Of a DNA stretch of 64,000 nt, positions 62,601-64,000 are shown in pieces. The first letter of the stretch is position 1, and each line of letters starts with the position of its first letter. The notes under the pieces were generated by a model. The model was not told the DNA's origin and did not search any database. It was given only the letters and a program-made list of their open reading frames with translations. The position numbers and the translations under genes are program-made. The stretch is from positions 496,001-560,000 of the forward strand of contig CASFQA010000001.1 in NCBI GenBank assembly GCA_949296775.1. The letters are read 5' to 3'. This DNA comes from an uncultured bacterium (GTDB lineage Bacteria > Bacillota_I > Bacilli_A > RFN20 > CAG-826).

Positions 62601-63778
62601 TTGAGCTCATCGACCCAATCGTAATCCTGGGAAGAAAGGTAGCCGACCGCATCCTCGCCGAGGAAGGCTTTGGCTTGATCCATATTGAGGGCGATGGCGA
62701 CGGCGACCGGCAAAACGGTCTTCACCAGTTCGACGTTGGTGAGCTTGCTTATGAGGTTCGGGATGATCATCGAGGCCAATATGGAGTGCCAAGCGACCCC
62801 GTCTTCCCCGATCATGGCCATGACTCCGGAATTAAGGACCGCGGTCCCGACGTCGGCGACCGAGGCCAATTCGCTGATGATATCGACCTTCGCTTCCCCG
62901 GCCTCGGTTTCGGTCAAAAAGGAAATCAATTTGGAATCGAGCGTCTCGCTGCCGTCATTCCGGGTCCAATTGAAGAAAACCTTGGCGAAAGTCGAGTTGT
63001 CGTAAGCGTCCAAAACGTCATAGATCATCCCGACCGTTTCATCGGATTTGGCTGAGGATTCATCGATTTGGAGATGGTTGTTCACCGTATTGACCAAGGC
63101 GGTGAAAGGGGAAAGGAGCATGACCATGATAAGGCCGCCGCAGACGACGTGTTCGAGCCCCGATACCCACCGGAGCTTTCTTTTCCGCCGCTTTTTATTG
63201 ATGACCGGCTCCCCGTCGGGCCCATCGGGGTATTCGGTGACCTTGACTTTCCGGTTGAAGAGGAATTTGAAGCAAATATGCCATAAAAGCCAAGCCAGCA
63301 ACGAGCCGACGACCATGATGATGAGCCCTTCGATGAAGATGAGCACCAGCTTAACGGTCGAGGAGGCTAAGGCGGTGGCATAGACCACGATATCCTCAGC
63401 CGAGGCCGAAACCCCGTAATGGAGGAGCAATTGGGTGAAGAAGTCGGTTAAAGTCTCCGATAAGGTGGTGACCGAGACGGTAATCGTCGCCCCCTCGATA
63501 TCGATCGATATAGTTGACAGCCCCACTTGCCCGGCGATCGAGGACAAATCGAAGCCGGCGAGCATATCGCCAAGCGGGGAGACGGTCAGCATCCCGATGA
63601 CGCATAAGCCGCCGAGGAAAATAAGGTGATACGTCCCATACCGCCAGCCATGGAGCAAACCCCAAAGGAAAAGGAAGACCAAAATGCCGAGCACGCCGAA
63701 GAAAGCGGCGGTTAAGCCGATGTCGAGGAATTCCAATAGCTGTTCCGAATCGATTTCCAAAAGGGCACTCAAGTTCAT
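56651..63778 (-). CDS. Giant membrane-anchored repeat protein of unknown function
   Basis: A 2,375-residue protein starting MNLSALLEIDSEQLLEFLDI. The N-terminus has four membrane segments (about residues 22-42, 49-69, 140-172 and 210-230) with an intracellular basic stretch NKKRRKRKLRW between the third and fourth; the remaining 2,100 residues would then lie mainly outside the membrane. They are acidic and contain at least nine degenerate units of the form LSSID..EL..LL.AL..S.LF, for example DLFVDLLKALNDSPLFYDCV, ELTLALEQMMRSGLF, TFREILTDMYNSRVF and RRELKTMLSALDGSKLFYRA. A beta-rich segment (EYSLKATDLDIDYTDFIVTS) interrupts them. No known family is recognised. I prefer the ATG at 63778, nine bases after a CATAAT box. 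Confidence 0.75.
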   Translation of the reverse strand: MNLSALLEIDSEQLLEFLDIGLTAAFFGVLGILVFLFLWGLLHGWRYGTYHLIFLGGLCVIGMLTVSPLGDMLAGFDLSSIAGQVGLSTISIDIEGATITVSVTTLSETLTDFFTQLLLHYGVSASAEDIVVYATALASSTVKLVLIFIEGLIIMVVGSLLAWLLWHICFKFLFNRKVKVTEYPDGPDGEPVINKKRRKRKLRWVSGLEHVVCGGLIMVMLLSPFTALVNTVNNHLQIDESSAKSDETVGMIYDVLDAYDNSTFAKVFFNWTRNDGSETLDSKLISFLTETEAGEAKVDIISELASVADVGTAVLNSGVMAMIGEDGVAWHSILASMIIPNLISKLTNVELVKTVLPVAVAIALNMDQAKAFLGEDAVGYLSSQDYDWVDELNNLSAVYVDLLNAGFFEVIADEVSQVPVYNLSQLYGIFEDEDAYKAMHSALSKADRDFINHLIAGMVYTMAKNQAGTEGEGFSLKMFIQPDKDAAPDYGQIAEISWFNELGIIYDSFYSLVDIDREAMKEMFDGLGSTAEFQSLDGDSSSTEEGGDELFGGGILGTLLTMVIDHPDQVIQVLVGLRDKDGNPTDVDPETGISKGKKNLFDSVLIGNALDDLLPTVEPIIASQGNLELDLGAANEELVAEGDIGATRINFKKEFGAIMDIAAELASSESGREFLLDPASQPGVNYDPQGNLNSIEPELLDALIATCETIDHSVILSSALPGLLESTMDDFDLSEYGIKTLDFHAPNLGHEAANILKMAKYCPLLVSSFSAISKMGTAAMGSFLLQAQDELCYIFDTFLNSKVLNPVTLDENGNEVKNANFCGLINSLIAQIDDNGNFTELTFEDIDGIGNLTSSWIEGDIDESKPKGETYYLVEALCAVLRSGVLDKLDSLSNGNTANALSQLSGLRIDNVFAAIGDSVILSKLAGGALDGYLVAPILGVGGEDGLDLPISFANVTDWAVEGAAFQKVIDLAAKGLDLSDLDFFALGPELGDLLKALSGSGIFTYTENGVSEYVFPEYLYNKLLQSMDGETLKYFLDPDFEGDVASLITLEQKQAATSLLRLDMVEQLPRQSDWNGDEGEIDRLSKVLDSLGELGGVEELSSLDFDNLPSMEQALIGVAESRALGRVILYNGLKNAFAEMEGAEDSPIDLTAVNYQYFLHADPVSGHYEPLTEVERQANVDEVSNLFSVFAVLLDPSYGLVNEDGQLDASRISLSSLSTDFLLRPLLDGASESHLLNQAPSSEKTPVFKQLAETILIESGIYGIDEAIEDKADALFDQEHTDMTIAKIVEGIEDWDKEIDNLCLLIDTIQSSSFIDEGGELDFSALSSPDSYFASNAEAKRRELKTMLSALDGSKLFYRALPQLLNDVFFPESGEPLIEGEMGQFLADVDPFFTAYSDNGAKDYAPYGEEQIDYLVNMMGSLSSLSSTDLADLSSIDAEELTLALEQMMRSGLFNGNKHNEATGLNAFQGLIKQIVSIEALEQYFYYVGEDGAGSPKDLANNVLYSQYDPVDLANGKAIYLVKEAFPTLYDGNENELDQQALLLDGDEGSLLSLLTLFQSDEVKPLLNSNGVFDFSSIRPDLFVDLLKALNDSPLFYDCVPNIIDSTLNQPDFLIEGIDFTKANVYFSYYYDQDGNMLVTPDYANRFEESEIYQLSSILSNLSRNSEALGNLTNLSSIDPVTFREILTDMYNSRVFHNDGVLVVADYQGPSWNEGQFVFDDLTVFEQLIYTVYDDSSLASLNYSLEGDPALYLTHKEAGYQEKLYQQIKEQRRPGWTKEINNLTDDGQGGGLLTVFLRSGFIDEDGALTFSGDEIMNLPPDDLEDIFLALNKLDLGSDILPNALQDVLSSVGLTKFTRPEEALTVEPAIVGVDYVYDLGAVAGNMVSGGHPLTISLDKLPSEYSLKATDLDIDYTDFIVTSDPKNIDVSALSGHLVFTANEPLEVKLTYDLSSYRYTQAELGKKDIDLIINLLKSIYAEGEDGQGGSYFDFGSVPDGYDVMTAFTEEGHHTYDLLTYMQQTSIFENPVAYDADSDAYYPTTNSSANTFNSRDYALYHIFTLDLKFDSSAYQETPKASIFNRLDKDDRSMVGAIKALNSALGQEGAYPDLTADSLYVDDHIVDLAFVEGYVLAIESLTDGLGDDPTANEKVYMALIGLNQSARIPMVTAVDAFSPFASVDETGASIGNPVLFNNVLAGEMDAIYNVLVSTDYINHNVIVGLGGTNGANPSGLYTNADITADYYENLGSFYDDDWMELIYEGSAQKVFYGNLMAYAFTDDRIASNSPELGREGLEALKTLDSYFDYAQEGTVFVSGKEELAMLSSYLYLSLPYSGIASNPSLSSLTQYKDFKAEGSQVNFVKVAEGLASYASIAIS

Positions 63779-63787
63779 ATAGGGATA

Positions 63788-63816
63788 ATTATGGTGGGCC
63801 GAAGGCCAAACCTCAA
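63788..63816 (-). promoter_or_regulatory. Promoter of the giant protein-yigZ operon, near-leaderless
   Basis: Minus strand: -35 TTGAGG (63811-63816), a 17-base spacer and -10 CATAAT (63788-63793), nine bases before the ATG at 63778. No Shine-Dalgarno site. Confidence 0.6.
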
Positions 63817-63840
63817 TACCTAAGTGCGCGCCTATACGCG

Positions 63841-64000
63841 TCAGCAAACGTATATATCGACTAGATCCAGCCGGTCAAACGCGATTGAGCAGCCGGTCAA
63901 AGACAGGAAGAGGAGGGACAAGAGGACGATGGGGATATAGGAGAGCATCCTCCTTTTAATGGCCCCGATAAACCGGAGAAAAGCCAAAAGCAAAACCGCT
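63841..64000 (-). CDS. C-terminus of an unidentified membrane protein (partial)
   Basis: An open frame enters from the right edge and ends at 63841. Reading in: AVLLLAFLRFIGAIKRRMLS, then a hydrophobic stretch YIPIVLLSLLFLSLTGCSIA, ending RLDLVDIYVC. Two hydrophobic segments separated by IKRRM suggest membrane helices. An internal ATG preceded at once by AGGAGG could instead start a 35-residue lipoprotein-like peptide with LTGC. Too little is visible to decide. Confidence 0.4.
   Translation of the reverse strand, partial: AVLLLAFLRFIGAIKRRMLSYIPIVLLSLLFLSLTGCSIAFDRLDLVDIYVC

Overview
The window looks like the chromosome of an uncultured, moderately high-GC member of the Bacillota, class Bacilli, near the Erysipelotrichia/Mollicutes branch. 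The support is: a Firmicutes-type gmk-priA-rsmB-rlmN-prpC-prkC-rpe-rpmB neighbourhood, an F-type ATP synthase operon with a Firmicutes gene order, a glgC-glgD pair, a PPi-type phosphofructokinase, AddAB-like recombination genes, many Ser/Thr-rich lipoproteins and a perfect match to the CcpA cre consensus. The PrkC-like kinase has no membrane anchor or PASTA domains, as in lineages with little or no peptidoglycan. No rRNA, tRNA, CRISPR array or intact mobile element was seen.

Layout. 0-1.3 kb: glycogen genes glgD (cut by the window edge) and glgC. 1.3-3.6 kb: a small membrane protein, a decayed leucine-rich-repeat gene with a frameshift at a C7 tract, and rpmB. 3.6-12.3 kb: one minus-strand operon gmk-priA-unknown-rsmB-like-rlmN-prpC-prkC-rpe-membrane protein, mostly joined by ATGA overlaps. 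12.3-23.5 kb: two lipoproteins, a DUF3737 beta-helix protein, a DEDDh exonuclease, rqcH with a kinase-like partner, pyrophosphatase, a CxxC lipoprotein, an ATP-grasp enzyme, a ferredoxin-type aldo/keto reductase, and a truncated DUF4143 remnant beside 23-bp tandem repeats. 23.6-30.4 kb: complete ATP synthase operon (atpIBEFHAGDC). 30.5-34.4 kb: PPi-phosphofructokinase, nicotinamidase-like hydrolase, a decayed stretch and a TGS-uridine-kinase-type protein. 34.4-43 kb: a four-gene operon of exported proteins, including a dead M6-protease relative, divergent from a large Big2 lipoprotein with a cre site between them. 43-52 kb: esterase, DUF5677-like protein, addA, addB, glpK. 52-64 kb: an AAA ATPase under LacI-type operators, a PTS EIIC_2-type membrane protein, a dead M24 peptidase relative, a YigZ protein and a 2,375-residue membrane-anchored repeat protein.

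How the parts fit. Energy metabolism centres on glycolysis through PPi-PFK, glycerol entry through GlpK, glycogen synthesis and a rotary ATPase whose c subunit mixes a Na+-type motif with a second carboxylate. The cell surface appears rich in lipoproteins of unknown function.

Three themes merit attention. First, three proteins keep a recognisable enzyme fold but have lost the catalytic residues (RsmB-like, M6-like, M24-like). Second, several promoters place the -10 box 6-12 nt before the start codon, implying leaderless or nearly leaderless mRNAs beside genes with normal Shine-Dalgarno sites. Third, the giant terminal gene encodes at least nine copies of a degenerate helical repeat in an otherwise unrecognised protein.
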